Positions 42,502 through 51,418 of a DNA stretch of 64,000 nucleotides are shown one piece after another. The stretch covers positions 76,969 through 140,968 of the forward strand of contig JAEWTV010000128.1 of the NCBI GenBank assembly GCA_023397675.1, given 5' to 3'. Made by a program: the position numbers and the translations under genes. How positions within the stretch are numbered: the first letter of the stretch is position 1; every line of letters begins with the position of its first letter. The notes beneath the pieces are model-generated. The model was given only the letters and a program-made list of their open reading frames with translations. It made no database searches and was not told where the DNA came from. This stretch comes from Bacillota bacterium. Its GTDB lineage: Bacteria > Bacillota > Clostridia > Acetivibrionales > JANLFN01.

Positions 42502-44115
42502 ATGTCTGTTAAGTACATTTTTGTAACCGGCGGTGTTGTTTCAGGTTTGGGAAAAGGAATTACCGCAGCATCGTTAGGAAGGCTTTTGAAGGCAAGAGGT
42601 CTTCATGTTACAATCCAGAAATTTGACCCATACATAAATGTAGACCCTGGTACCATGAGTCCATACCAGCACGGCGAGGTATTTGTTACTGACGATGGAG
42701 CAGAAACAGATTTGGATTTGGGTCACTATGAAAGATTCATTGATGAAAATTTAAGTAAAAATAATAATGTCACTACCGGCAAAATATACTGGTCGGTTAT
42801 TAGCAAGGAAAGAAAAGGAGATTTCCTAGGCGGAACTGTTCAGGTAATCCCTCATATTACAAATGAAATAAAAGAGAGAATTTACAGGGTAGGAAAAGCT
42901 GACCACACGGATGTAGTTATTACCGAGATTGGTGGTACAGTCGGAGATATTGAAAGTCTTCCTTTCCTTGAGGCAATAAGACAAGCTGCTACTGAGCTCG
43001 GAAGAGAAAATGTCATGTATATTCATGTAACATTGGTTCCTTACCTTGGCAAATCCGGAGAGTTAAAAACAAAGCCAACCCAGCATAGCGCAAAAGAACT
43101 TAGAAGTATAGGTATTCAGCCTGATGTAATAGTTTGTCGTACGGAAAAACAGCTTTCTAAAGACCTGAAGGATAAAATAAGCCTGTTCTGTAATGTACCC
43201 AAGGATTCTGTAGTGCAGAACCTTGACGCAGAGGTCTTGTATGAGGTTCCTTTGATGTTGGAAAAAGAAGGACTTGCACAGATAGTATGCAAACGTCTAG
43301 GACTTAGCTGTACAGAGCCGGATTTAAGTGGTTGGGAGGAAATGGTTAATAAGCAGAAAAACTTTTCACATACAGTAAACATAGCACTTGTAGGAAAATA
43401 TGTTGAACTGCATGATGCGTACTTAAGTGTTGTTGAATCCTTAAAGCACGGCGGTATTGCCAATGATGCGGATGTAAATATAAAGTGGGTTAATTCAGAA
43501 CACCTTAATGAGGAAAACATCAAGAATTATCTACTGAAGGCCGATGGTATTCTTGTGCCTGGCGGTTTTGGAGACAGAGGTATAGAAGGTAAGATTCTGG
43601 CAGCAAAATATGCAAGGGAAAACAAGATTCCTTATTTCGGAATATGTCTGGGAATGCAGATGGCAGTTGTTGAATATGCAAGAAATGTTGCGGGGCTTAC
43701 TAATGCAAATAGTTCTGAGTTTGATCCTGAAACAAAATATCCTGTAATAGATCTTATGCCTGATCAAAAGGACATTGACGAAAAGGGCGGTACAATGAGG
43801 CTTGGCCTTTATCCCTGCAAGGTAAATGAAAAATCCAGGACCTATGAAGTATACAAAGAAGAACTTATATATGAAAGACACAGACACAGGTATGAATTTA
43901 ATAATGAATACCGTGATATACTGACTAAGAAAGGCTTGGTTATTTCTGGACTGTCACCAAGCGAAAGATTGGTAGAAATGATTGAACTGCCTGACCATCC
44001 ATGGTTTATTGGAGTTCAGTTCCATCCGGAATTCAAATCAAGACCTAACAGACCTCATGCCCTATTCAGGGAATTTATAAGGGCATCACTTGAAAAGAGT
44101 TTAAAAAATAAATAG
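42502..44115 (+). CDS. pyrG: CTP synthase
   Basis: CTP synthase aminates UTP with glutamine-derived ammonia and ATP. The N-terminal synthetase domain starts with KYIFVTGGVVSGLGKGITAAS and includes HITNEIKERI and TEIGGTVGDIES; the C-terminal glutamine amidotransferase domain has the nucleophile in PYFGICLGMQMA and the late HPEFKSRP His/Glu pair. Length 537 is typical. AGGAGG precedes ATG 42502. It is flanked by a promoter and a terminator and is therefore monocistronic. Confidence 0.98.
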   Translation: MSVKYIFVTGGVVSGLGKGITAASLGRLLKARGLHVTIQKFDPYINVDPGTMSPYQHGEVFVTDDGAETDLDLGHYERFIDENLSKNNNVTTGKIYWSVISKERKGDFLGGTVQVIPHITNEIKERIYRVGKADHTDVVITEIGGTVGDIESLPFLEAIRQAATELGRENVMYIHVTLVPYLGKSGELKTKPTQHSAKELRSIGIQPDVIVCRTEKQLSKDLKDKISLFCNVPKDSVVQNLDAEVLYEVPLMLEKEGLAQIVCKRLGLSCTEPDLSGWEEMVNKQKNFSHTVNIALVGKYVELHDAYLSVVESLKHGGIANDADVNIKWVNSEHLNEENIKNYLLKADGILVPGGFGDRGIEGKILAAKYARENKIPYFGICLGMQMAVVEYARNVAGLTNANSSEFDPETKYPVIDLMPDQKDIDEKGGTMRLGLYPCKVNEKSRTYEVYKEELIYERHRHRYEFNNEYRDILTKKGLVISGLSPSERLVEMIELPDHPWFIGVQFHPEFKSRPNRPHALFREFIRASLEKSLKNK

Positions 44116-44124
44116 ATATATTAT

Positions 44125-44157
44125 AAAAAAACAGGATAACAATATCCTGTTTTTTTT
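44125..44157 (+). terminator. Intrinsic terminator after pyrG
   Basis: AAAAAACAGGAT (44125-44137 region) pairs with ATCCTGTTTTTT (44144 onward) with a long T run. Confidence 0.9.
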
Positions 44158-44264
44158 GTGATTTTAGCGCAAATATTTCCAACCCGTATAAAATAACTCA
44201 TTATTGACAATACTTCTTAATACCGATAACAAAAAACAAAAAAGGTATGATAAGGGGTGCGATA

Positions 44265-44978
44265 ATGAGTAAAGTATTGTCTGTGGTCAGGAAAAGCTTA
44301 AAAACTTTAAGTGGGAAAAAGGCTCTAAAATTATCTTTAATTTTTGTTCTTCTTACAGTAGTAACGTCAGGTATGATCCTGTCCACATATTCCGAAAATG
44401 TTAATAAAAATCTTGAGAATAATCTTATAAGGCTGCATGTAATTGCTAACAGTGATTCTGATGCGGACCAGTCTTTGAAAAGAGACGTAAGAGATGCAAT
44501 ACTTCAGTATATGAAGGATGAGCTTAAGGATACAAAGAGTATTCAACAGACTAAAACAATTTTAAATAGTAATATTACAAAGATAGAAGAAATTGCTGCA
44601 AAGGTAATTAAAGAGGAAGGTAAAAGCTACCCGGTTAAGGCAATGCTTGGTGAATTCCCGTTTCCAACCAAAGTATACGGGGATATAACCCTTCCGGCGG
44701 GAAACTATCAGGCTCTTCGAGTTGTTATAGGCAGTGGCAGCGGAGCAAACTGGTGGTGTGTTTTGTTCCCTCCGTTATGCTTTGTTGATGCAACTCATGG
44801 CGTGGTACCGGATTCAATGAAACAAAAGCTCAAAAGTACACTCACCGAGGATGAGTACAAAATAATTACAGAATCAGAAGATAAAGATAATATACCGGTA
44901 AAAATCAAGTTTAAGATAGTAGAATTCTTTCAGGAGTCAAAAAATAAGATAGCAGCCTTTTTTAGCAGCATATTCTGA
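44265..44978 (+). CDS. spoIIR: Stage II sporulation protein R
   Basis: SpoIIR is made in the forespore under sigma-F, exported, and triggers SpoIIGA to process pro-sigma-E in the mother cell. The hallmark blocks ENNLIRLHVIANSDSDADQ, LKRDVRDAIL and NWWCVLFPPLCFVD are present. A membrane segment or signal (about 24-45) precedes them. ATG 44265 is chosen because AAGGGGTG lies seven bases upstream; an earlier ATG at 44247 has no site. Length 237. I saw no clear sigma-F promoter. A terminator follows. Confidence 0.92.
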   Translation: MSKVLSVVRKSLKTLSGKKALKLSLIFVLLTVVTSGMILSTYSENVNKNLENNLIRLHVIANSDSDADQSLKRDVRDAILQYMKDELKDTKSIQQTKTILNSNITKIEEIAAKVIKEEGKSYPVKAMLGEFPFPTKVYGDITLPAGNYQALRVVIGSGSGANWWCVLFPPLCFVDATHGVVPDSMKQKLKSTLTEDEYKIITESEDKDNIPVKIKFKIVEFFQESKNKIAAFFSSIF

Positions 44979-44990
44979 TAGAAGTATATT

Positions 44991-45018
44991 AAAAAGTGCA
45001 TTAATGATGCACTTTTTT
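44991..45018 (+). terminator. Intrinsic terminator after spoIIR
   Basis: AAAAAGTGCAT (44991-45001) pairs with ATGCACTTTTT (45007-45017), followed by Ts. Confidence 0.9.
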
Positions 45019-45126
45019 GCGTTAAGCAAGAAAAAGATAATATTATTGGTGCTTGTGAAATATAGCTATATTGACGATATAAAATAATATATATTATTTA
45101 TTATTGTCAGTCTGGCAGGAGGAGAA

Positions 45127-45795
45127 ATGCTAACCACATATATGATATATGCTTTTAGACTGGTCTTGGCTTGTGTACTGGGTGGAATCATAGGCTATGA
45201 GAGGGAACATACTCACAGGCCTGCAGGCTTCAGAACTCATATACTTGTCTGTGTAGGTTCTGCACTGGTAATGATTACTTCAGAATTTATTTTTAATAAA
45301 TACCTGCATATGGCTGCAGTTGATCCAACCAGGCTTGGAGCTCAGGTAATCAGCGGTATTGGCTTTCTTGGTGCAGGAACAATAATCAGGGAGGGTTTCA
45401 ACGTAAAAGGCCTTACTACTGCTGCCAGCCTTTGGGCGGTTTCATGTGTGGGGATTGCAGCAGGTATAGGTTTTTATGAAGGAGCAATTGCAGCTACTAT
45501 TCTTATTTTTCTTACATTAATAGCACTTAGAAAGATTGAAAAGGGCATGATGAAGAAAAGTATGCTTAAAACCATATATATACAGGCATTTAACATTACA
45601 GGCCTAATTGGTCAGATAAGTGAAATATTGATAAGTCACAATGTTACTATAAAAACTATTGAATTCATGAACAATGAGGAAGAGGGAAACCTGGCGATCA
45701 AGATAAATGTAAAGTACACAGACAGCAATGCATGTGGAAATGTTATCAATGACATACATAAACTTGAAGGTGTCCAAAAGGTTCATGAAGAATAG
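45127..45795 (+). CDS. MgtC/SapB family membrane protein
   Basis: Four or five membrane segments and the family blocks GGIIGYEREHTHRPAGFRTHILVCVGSALVM and ISGIGFLGAGTIIREGFNVKGLTTAASLW identify MgtC/SapB. The C-terminal 70 residues form a cytoplasmic ACT-like domain. MgtC in pathogens inhibits F-type ATPase and supports growth at low magnesium; in clostridia the role is unknown. AGGAGG precedes ATG 45127. A strong terminator separates it from the next gene. Confidence 0.9.
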   Translation: MLTTYMIYAFRLVLACVLGGIIGYEREHTHRPAGFRTHILVCVGSALVMITSEFIFNKYLHMAAVDPTRLGAQVISGIGFLGAGTIIREGFNVKGLTTAASLWAVSCVGIAAGIGFYEGAIAATILIFLTLIALRKIEKGMMKKSMLKTIYIQAFNITGLIGQISEILISHNVTIKTIEFMNNEEEGNLAIKINVKYTDSNACGNVINDIHKLEGVQKVHEE

Positions 45796-45834
45796 ATAGG
45801 CAAGATTTTTGTGATAAAACCATTTGTACAACAT

Positions 45835-45876
45835 AAACATATTTTTAGAGTGTCCTCTATAAATATGTTTTTTTTT
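45835..45876 (+). terminator. Strong terminator after the MgtC-like gene
   Basis: A 16-bp stem (45835-45850 with 45855-45870, one mismatch) is followed by a T run. The next gene starts only 26 bases later, so that gene must have read-through or its own promoter nearby. Confidence 0.85.
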
Positions 45877-45902
45877 ATTAATTTCTCTCGGAGGTTGTAC
45901 AA

Positions 45903-46328
45903 GTGGTATTTCTTCTTGCAATGTTCGGCATGGTGTGCTGGGGGCTTGCTCCAGTCTTCGGAAAGCTTGGTTTATCAAACGTCAACCCTATTACCGGGCT
46001 GCTGATAAGAACTTATATGGCGGCTGGCCTGTTGACAATATGGGTAATATTTAATGGCCTTGGTTCCACCTTTGCCCAGGTAAAAACTATAAGTTGGCAA
46101 ACCTGGCTTTTCATCGGCATAGAAGGAATATTGGCAACTCTTGTCGGTGATTTGGCATATTATGCTGCATTGAAGCATGGTGAAGTATCCTTTGTAACAC
46201 TGGTTATGTCTTGTTCGCCGCTAATTAGTATGCTTATGGCAACGTTTATTTTGGGGGAACATATCACACTCACCAGAACTCTTGGAAGCATCATGATAGT
46301 TGGCGGTCTTGTACTTATTATGAAATAA
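45903..46328 (+). CDS. Half-size EamA/DMT-superfamily transporter
   Basis: The 141-residue product has five hydrophobic helices and a single EamA repeat (WGLAPVFGKLGLSNVNPITGLLIRT to ILGEHITLTRTLGSIMIVGGLVLI). Full DMT transporters have two such repeats in 280-300 residues; single-repeat members are thought to dimerise. The start is GTG 45903 with GGAGG (45890-45894) eight bases upstream. Substrate unknown. Confidence 0.85.
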   Translation: MVFLLAMFGMVCWGLAPVFGKLGLSNVNPITGLLIRTYMAAGLLTIWVIFNGLGSTFAQVKTISWQTWLFIGIEGILATLVGDLAYYAALKHGEVSFVTLVMSCSPLISMLMATFILGEHITLTRTLGSIMIVGGLVLIMK

Positions 46329-46375
46329 TTTTTCTCTTTTTTCACTCGTAATTGCACTCCTTCATATTATATTAC

Positions 46376-46460
46376 ATAAGTTGAATTAAATATTTTAATA
46401 TGCATCATAGCTCTTAATGCCGGCCATGATGGTATGATAAATGATTTTAATTCAACTTAT
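46376..46460. repeat. Long palindromic element 1
   Basis: Perfect 15-bp arms, ATAAGTTGAATTAAA (46376-46390) and its complement (46446-46460), enclose an imperfect inner stem (CATCAT/ATGATG). It could form an 85-base hairpin. No T run follows. It lies 47 bases after the EamA gene. Confidence 0.65.
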
Positions 46461-46470
46461 TACATCTGTA

Positions 46471-46557
46471 ATAGGATAAGGTAAATTCTGATTTGATGTC
46501 CATTTGCATTTGGCTTCTGAAATGCAAATGATGTATAAGAAATTTACTTTATCCTAT
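46471..46557. repeat. Long palindromic element 2
   Basis: Outer 17-bp arms (46471-46487 with 46541-46557, one wobble) enclose a perfect 11-bp inner stem, CATTTGCATTT (46501-46511) and AAATGCAAATG (46520-46530). It starts ten bases after element 1. Together they fill the 316-base gap between the EamA and decarboxylase genes, which holds no gene that I can support. Confidence 0.65.
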
Positions 46558-46644
46558 ATAGCGTGGAATAAATTGAAGTTAAGTTAACTGAAAATTCTAT
46601 GCTGTATATGCTATTTTGTTTAAGGTCTTGAAGGGGTGATTTGG

Positions 46645-48102
46645 TTGCTAAAACTTGATCAGAACCGTACTCCGCTGTTTGATGCAGTAAGAAAGTATGT
46701 TGATGATAAGGTTGTACAGTTTCATGTTCCTGGTCATAAACAGGGCAGAGGAATAAAGGAGTTAAAGGATTACATAGGCGAAAAAGCACTTCAAATGGAC
46801 GCAAATGGTATGGATGACCTTGATTATGCAAATAATCCTACGGGTGTAATTTTTGAAGCTGAAAAACTTCTTGCATACGCTTTCGGCGCACAGAACGCAT
46901 ACTTCCTGGTTAATGGCACAACAGCAGGGGTACAAGCAATGATAATGAGTGCCTGTGAACCGGGGGATAAAATAATCATTCCAAGAAATGCGCATAAGTC
47001 AACAATAGGCGGAATAATTCTCAGTGGCGCAATGCCTGTATATATACAGCCTGAAATTAATGAAGCTTTAGGTATTGCAATGGGGGTTACTGTTGAAAGC
47101 GTTAAGAAGGCTATTAAGGATAACCCGCACTCAAAGGCAATCTTTTTAATAAATCCTACATATTATGGAGCTTCATCAGATCTCAAATCAATTGTTAGAA
47201 TTGCACATAGACATGAAATTGCAGTACTTGTTGATGAAGCACATGGTGCACATATGTCCTTTCATGATGACTTCCCGCTAACGGCAATGGAGGTTGGGGC
47301 GGACATGAGTGCAGCAAGTATTCATAAGACAGGCGGTTCGCTAACGCAGAGTTCAGTTCTGCTGCTAAGAAGCAACATGATTACCCCTGAAAAGGTAAAG
47401 CAGGTTTTAAACCTTACTACAACATCAAGTTGTTCATACTTACTTATGTGTTCACTGGATATTGCAAGGAAACAGCTTGCAACCTGTGGGAGCGACATGC
47501 TGGAAGATACCTTGAAGCTGGCAAGATGGGCAAGGGATGAAATAAACAAAATTGAAGGTGTATATTCATTCGGAAAAGAATTGATAGGCACACCAGGTGT
47601 ATACGACTTTGATGAGACAAAGCTTGGGATTAATGTTCAAGGGCTTGGTTATACGGGCTATCAAATGGAAACCAAACTTCGCAGGGAATATAACATTCAG
47701 ATAGAGCTTTCTGATTTGTATAACATATTGGCCATTGTAAGTATCGGAGACCGTAAAGAGGATTTGGAGGCACTAATTAAAGCATTAAAGGACATATCTT
47801 CAAAAACCGAAATAAAGCAGCCGGAAAAGGGCGTTTTGGTTCCTCAGACACCAAAGATGATTGTATCCCCAAGGGATGCATTTTATAGCTCCAAAAAGGT
47901 AGTTCTTCTTGAAAAATCTGAGGGGGAAATAGCTGGTGAAATGGTAATGGCTTATCCTCCAGGAATACCTGTTATTTGTATGGGTGAAAGAATAAATAGA
48001 GATGTAATAGATTACATAAAGATTTTGAAGCAGCAAAAATGTGAATTGCAGGGTGCTGCAGATCCACATGTTGATTATATCAGGGTACTTGGCAGCGAGT
48101 AA
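46645..48102 (+). CDS. Orn/Lys/Arg decarboxylase (group III PLP enzyme)
   Basis: The 485-residue enzyme belongs to the short YaaO/SpeA-type group of the major Orn/Lys/Arg decarboxylases. Visible blocks: VQFHVPGHKQGRG, the NGTTAGVQAMIMSAC loop, the cofactor strand VDEAHGAHMSF and SIHKTGG with the PLP lysine at 228, and the C-terminal subdomain with PPGIPVICMGERI. Substrate (arginine, lysine or ornithine) cannot be read; polyamine synthesis or acid stress are the usual roles. TTG 46645 is chosen because AAGGGGTG precedes it; GTG 46636 lies inside that site. Confidence 0.9.
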   Translation: MLKLDQNRTPLFDAVRKYVDDKVVQFHVPGHKQGRGIKELKDYIGEKALQMDANGMDDLDYANNPTGVIFEAEKLLAYAFGAQNAYFLVNGTTAGVQAMIMSACEPGDKIIIPRNAHKSTIGGIILSGAMPVYIQPEINEALGIAMGVTVESVKKAIKDNPHSKAIFLINPTYYGASSDLKSIVRIAHRHEIAVLVDEAHGAHMSFHDDFPLTAMEVGADMSAASIHKTGGSLTQSSVLLLRSNMITPEKVKQVLNLTTTSSCSYLLMCSLDIARKQLATCGSDMLEDTLKLARWARDEINKIEGVYSFGKELIGTPGVYDFDETKLGINVQGLGYTGYQMETKLRREYNIQIELSDLYNILAIVSIGDRKEDLEALIKALKDISSKTEIKQPEKGVLVPQTPKMIVSPRDAFYSSKKVVLLEKSEGEIAGEMVMAYPPGIPVICMGERINRDVIDYIKILKQQKCELQGAADPHVDYIRVLGSE

Positions 48103-48414
48103 TTTAACAGGTTAAATTTTTATGGGCAGAACAACTTAAATTCTGCCTTAATAACATGCATATATTATCCCTTGGCAAAATGCTAATAAAATGTACCAAT
48201 GGGAAACATGGGTTTAGAATAAGTATTTCAAACATTTTCTGATATTTTTCTTACTCCGTTTTAATAATATGTCGATTTAGCAGATTTGGCAATTTAATCT
48301 CAAATCCCTTATAGGAAAATATGCACCAAATTTACTAAAAGAGAATAAACCGTACAAGCATTTAGTTGTACTATCTTTGGGTTCTAATGAATAAATTAGG
48401 ACGGGGTGATATTA
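48103..48414 (+). other. 312-base intergenic region
   Basis: It holds a hairpin, GGCAGAA (48125-48131) with TTCTGCC (48141-48147), followed by TTAATAA; this is a weak terminator for the decarboxylase gene. The rest is AT-rich; I see no clear promoter, RNA or gene, though the Ca2+-ATPase promoter must lie here. Confidence 0.4.
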
Positions 48415-51126
48415 TTGAAAGTCTTGGATACATTAGTAAGAAATATCGAAGAACATAACCGGAATTATAACGGTTTAAGCAAAAATGATGCAAGGCACAA
48501 ACTCGAAAAATATGGCGCTAACACCATTGAAAAGAAAAAGAAGATTTCATCCATTAAGCTCTTGCTCCAACAATTTAGTGATTTCATGGTACTTATATTG
48601 ATTGCGTCTACAGTAATATCAGCTTTTATGGGTGAAATTACCGAAGCTATCACCATTATCGCTATTGTTATTTTAAATGCAATTCTGGGTTTTGTTCAGG
48701 AATTCCGTACAGAAAAGACAATGGATGCACTTAAAAGCATGGCTGCTCCAGTGGCAAAGGTTATTAGGGAAGGCGTGCTCGAATTTATTCCGGCTGAAGA
48801 GATTGTTCCGGGAGATCTTATTGTAATTGAAGCAGGGGATAAGGTACCGGCCGATGCAACCTTAATAGATGCAAATAGTGTTCAGGTAGATGAATCCCTT
48901 TTGACAGGCGAATCTGTCCCGGCGGAAAAGAAGCCCATGCCGGAGAATGGAAAAGGCGCGAAAACCGAGAGTAGCGACAGTTCAATATATATGGGAACCA
49001 TAGTTACATATGGAAGAGGTAAAGCAATAGTTCACTCTACAGGTATGAATACTGAAATGGGTAAAATCGCAGATATGATTCAGAGTGTGGAAGACGAACA
49101 AACTCCACTTCAGAAACGTCTTGCCTATCTGGGGAAATTTATAGTAGTTGGCTGCCTGGCAATATGTGCAGTAGTTTCAGTTACCGGTATATTGAGAGGG
49201 GAATCGGCATTCTCAATGATGCTTGCCGGTATAAGTCTTGCTGTTGCTGCAGTGCCTGAAGGCTTACCGGCCATAGTAACCATAGCACTTGCATTAGGTG
49301 TTCAGCGTATGCTTAAGAAAAATGCGCTTATACGTAGACTTCCAGCTGTTGAAACCCTTGGCTGCGCAAGTGTAATCTGTTCAGATAAAACCGGAACACT
49401 TACTTTAAACCGCATGACGGTAAGAAAGATTTATGCTGGAGAAAACCTTGTTGAAATAAGGGATGACAAGGAACCTGGTGATGGGGTGTTTTGTTCAAAT
49501 GGAAGAGCAGTCAATTCCGGCAAAAGCGGTGCACTAAGGCTTATTCTTGAAATAGGAGGCGTTTGCAACAATTCAGAGGTAAGAAAGCTTCCGCCCGAAG
49601 ATGTAAAAGAACTTAACAAATTAAAATCGGTAGCAAAGAGGACGGATGTGTGGGAAGTTAATGGAGACCCTACCGAGGGAGCACTTTTGATTGCAGCATC
49701 AAAGTTCGGTCTCAGTTCAAAAGTACTTGGAGATTCATATTACAGAATAGATGAATTACCCTTTGATTCGGACAGAAAATGTATGTCAGTTATATGCGAC
49801 AATCACAGGGGAGAAACCTTTGTATTTACAAAGGGAGCTCCGGATGAAATAATAAAAAAATGCAGCAGGATGATGACTTCAAAAGGACTAGTTGATATAA
49901 GTCCGGTGATGAGATCGGGAATCATGAGAGTAAACGACAGTATGGCTGCAGAAGCGTTAAGAGTTTTGGGATTTGCATACAGGAAGCTTGATTCAAGGGT
50001 TTTTAAGCATGATAAGGCTGAAGAAAATCTTGTTTTTGTAGGCCTTATGGGGATGATAGATCCTCCCAGAAAGGAAGCACAGGAAGCCGTAATTAAATGC
50101 AGATTGGCCGGAATCAAGCCTGTTATGATAACAGGAGACCATAAAATTACTGCCAAGGCGATAGCAAAAGAGTTAAATATTTATAATGATGATGATAAGG
50201 TGCTGACAGGTCCCGATCTTGAGTTAATGAGCGAAAAACAGCTTGAAAAAGAGGCTCCCAATGTATCTGTATATGCAAGAGTATCGCCAAGACATAAGCT
50301 CATGATAGTAAGGGCTCTTAAAAAACAGGGCCATATAGTTGCAATGACAGGGGACGGAGTTAACGATGCACCTGCTGTCAAAGAAGCGGATATTGGTGTT
50401 TCTATGGGCATGACAGGTACAGATGTCACCAAAGAAGCATCTTCAATGATACTTTTGGATGATAATTTTGCAACTATTGTTTCAGCAGTAGAGGAAGGAA
50501 GAGTCATATATAATAATATAAGGAAGTTTATCAGGTATATGCTATCCTGTAATCTTGGAGAAGTACTCACCATGTTTCTGGGTATGCTGGTAGGGCTTCC
50601 GATACCTCTGCTGCCCATTCAGATCCTATGGGTCAACCTTGTTACCGATGGATTACCTGCAATAGCGCTTGGACTTGACCCTCCAGAAAAAGACATTATG
50701 AAAGATTTTCCCAGGGGAGCAGGAGAAAGTATATTCTCCCATGGGTTGCTTAAGCTGATTTTGGCAAGGGGAGTACTTATTGGTTTAAGTACGCTTGCCG
50801 TATTTATAAGTACACTGTATTTTACCGGAAGTATCGAGCGTGCAAGGACATCTGCTTTTGCAACACTTGTTTTAATTCAGCTGATACACGTATTTGAATG
50901 TAAGTCAGAGAAGAAAAACATATTTGATATACCTATATTTAACAACCTTCCTTTAGTGTTTGCAGTAGCGTGTTCACTGGTGATGATATTTGGTGTTTTG
51001 TATATACCATTCCTTCAGGTTATATTTAACACTGTTTCACTTACATTAAATGACTGGCTGATCATAGCGGGTTTTTCCACTGCTGGGCCTGTATTATCAA
51101 GTATGTTCAGAATACGCGGAACTTAG
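48415..51126 (+). CDS. Cation-transporting P-type ATPase, SERCA-like (Ca2+)
   Basis: The 903-residue pump has the phosphorylation site DKTGT with Asp324, the TGES actuator motif (LLTGESVPAE), the hinge MTGDGVNDAPA and about ten membrane helices. Helix 4 has VAAVPEGLPAIVTIALALG and helix 6 NLVTDGLPAIALG, the calcium-site pattern of SERCA/PMR1-type pumps. It exports Ca2+ (or Mn2+) from the cytosol. TTG 48415 follows CGGGGTGAT; the GTG at 48406 is part of that site. A terminator follows; monocistronic. Confidence 0.94.
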   Translation: MKVLDTLVRNIEEHNRNYNGLSKNDARHKLEKYGANTIEKKKKISSIKLLLQQFSDFMVLILIASTVISAFMGEITEAITIIAIVILNAILGFVQEFRTEKTMDALKSMAAPVAKVIREGVLEFIPAEEIVPGDLIVIEAGDKVPADATLIDANSVQVDESLLTGESVPAEKKPMPENGKGAKTESSDSSIYMGTIVTYGRGKAIVHSTGMNTEMGKIADMIQSVEDEQTPLQKRLAYLGKFIVVGCLAICAVVSVTGILRGESAFSMMLAGISLAVAAVPEGLPAIVTIALALGVQRMLKKNALIRRLPAVETLGCASVICSDKTGTLTLNRMTVRKIYAGENLVEIRDDKEPGDGVFCSNGRAVNSGKSGALRLILEIGGVCNNSEVRKLPPEDVKELNKLKSVAKRTDVWEVNGDPTEGALLIAASKFGLSSKVLGDSYYRIDELPFDSDRKCMSVICDNHRGETFVFTKGAPDEIIKKCSRMMTSKGLVDISPVMRSGIMRVNDSMAAEALRVLGFAYRKLDSRVFKHDKAEENLVFVGLMGMIDPPRKEAQEAVIKCRLAGIKPVMITGDHKITAKAIAKELNIYNDDDKVLTGPDLELMSEKQLEKEAPNVSVYARVSPRHKLMIVRALKKQGHIVAMTGDGVNDAPAVKEADIGVSMGMTGTDVTKEASSMILLDDNFATIVSAVEEGRVIYNNIRKFIRYMLSCNLGEVLTMFLGMLVGLPIPLLPIQILWVNLVTDGLPAIALGLDPPEKDIMKDFPRGAGESIFSHGLLKLILARGVLIGLSTLAVFISTLYFTGSIERARTSAFATLVLIQLIHVFECKSEKKNIFDIPIFNNLPLVFAVACSLVMIFGVLYIPFLQVIFNTVSLTLNDWLIIAGFSTAGPVLSSMFRIRGT

Positions 51127-51142
51127 ATCCAAGCTGTAAAGG

Positions 51143-51175
51143 AAGGGCTGTAGCATGTTGACTGCAGCCCTTTTG
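51143..51175 (+). terminator. Intrinsic terminator after the P-type ATPase
   Basis: AAGGGCTGTAG (51143-51153) pairs with CTGCAGCCCTT (51162-51172), one wobble, followed by Ts. Confidence 0.85.
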
Positions 51176-51202
51176 GCATTGATAAAGGGCAATTTCTTAC
51201 AC

Positions 51203-51231
51203 TTGAAAACTGGCAGAAAAAAATATATAAT
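51203..51231 (+). promoter_or_regulatory. Sigma-A promoter and long leader of the Gld-like operon
   Basis: TTGAAA (51203-51208), a 17-base spacer and a perfect TATAAT (51226-51231). The leader to the first ATG is about 180 bases and contains AATTGAAAT/ATTTCAATT arms (near 51250-51292) and a TCAGATCTGA palindrome (51391-51400) just before the ribosome binding site. No known riboswitch class was recognised. Confidence 0.7.
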
Positions 51232-51418
51232 GTACTATGCATTTTAGGCAATTGAAATACTGCCGTATTAGATTAAGTCTACAATTTCAATTTAAGTTAC
51301 AATTCGTTCATAAATTATTCAAAAATTTTATGGATAATGGTAATTGCGGATATACTGTAGAATTGTCTTAGTAAAGGCTTTAGTTTTACATCAGATCTGA
51401 AATGTAAGGGGGAGTAAG

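Noticed and set aside
44205..44233. TTGACA-N17-TAACAA before spoIIR
   Set aside because: The -10 is poor and spoIIR is expected to use sigma-F, for which I could not find a convincing site.
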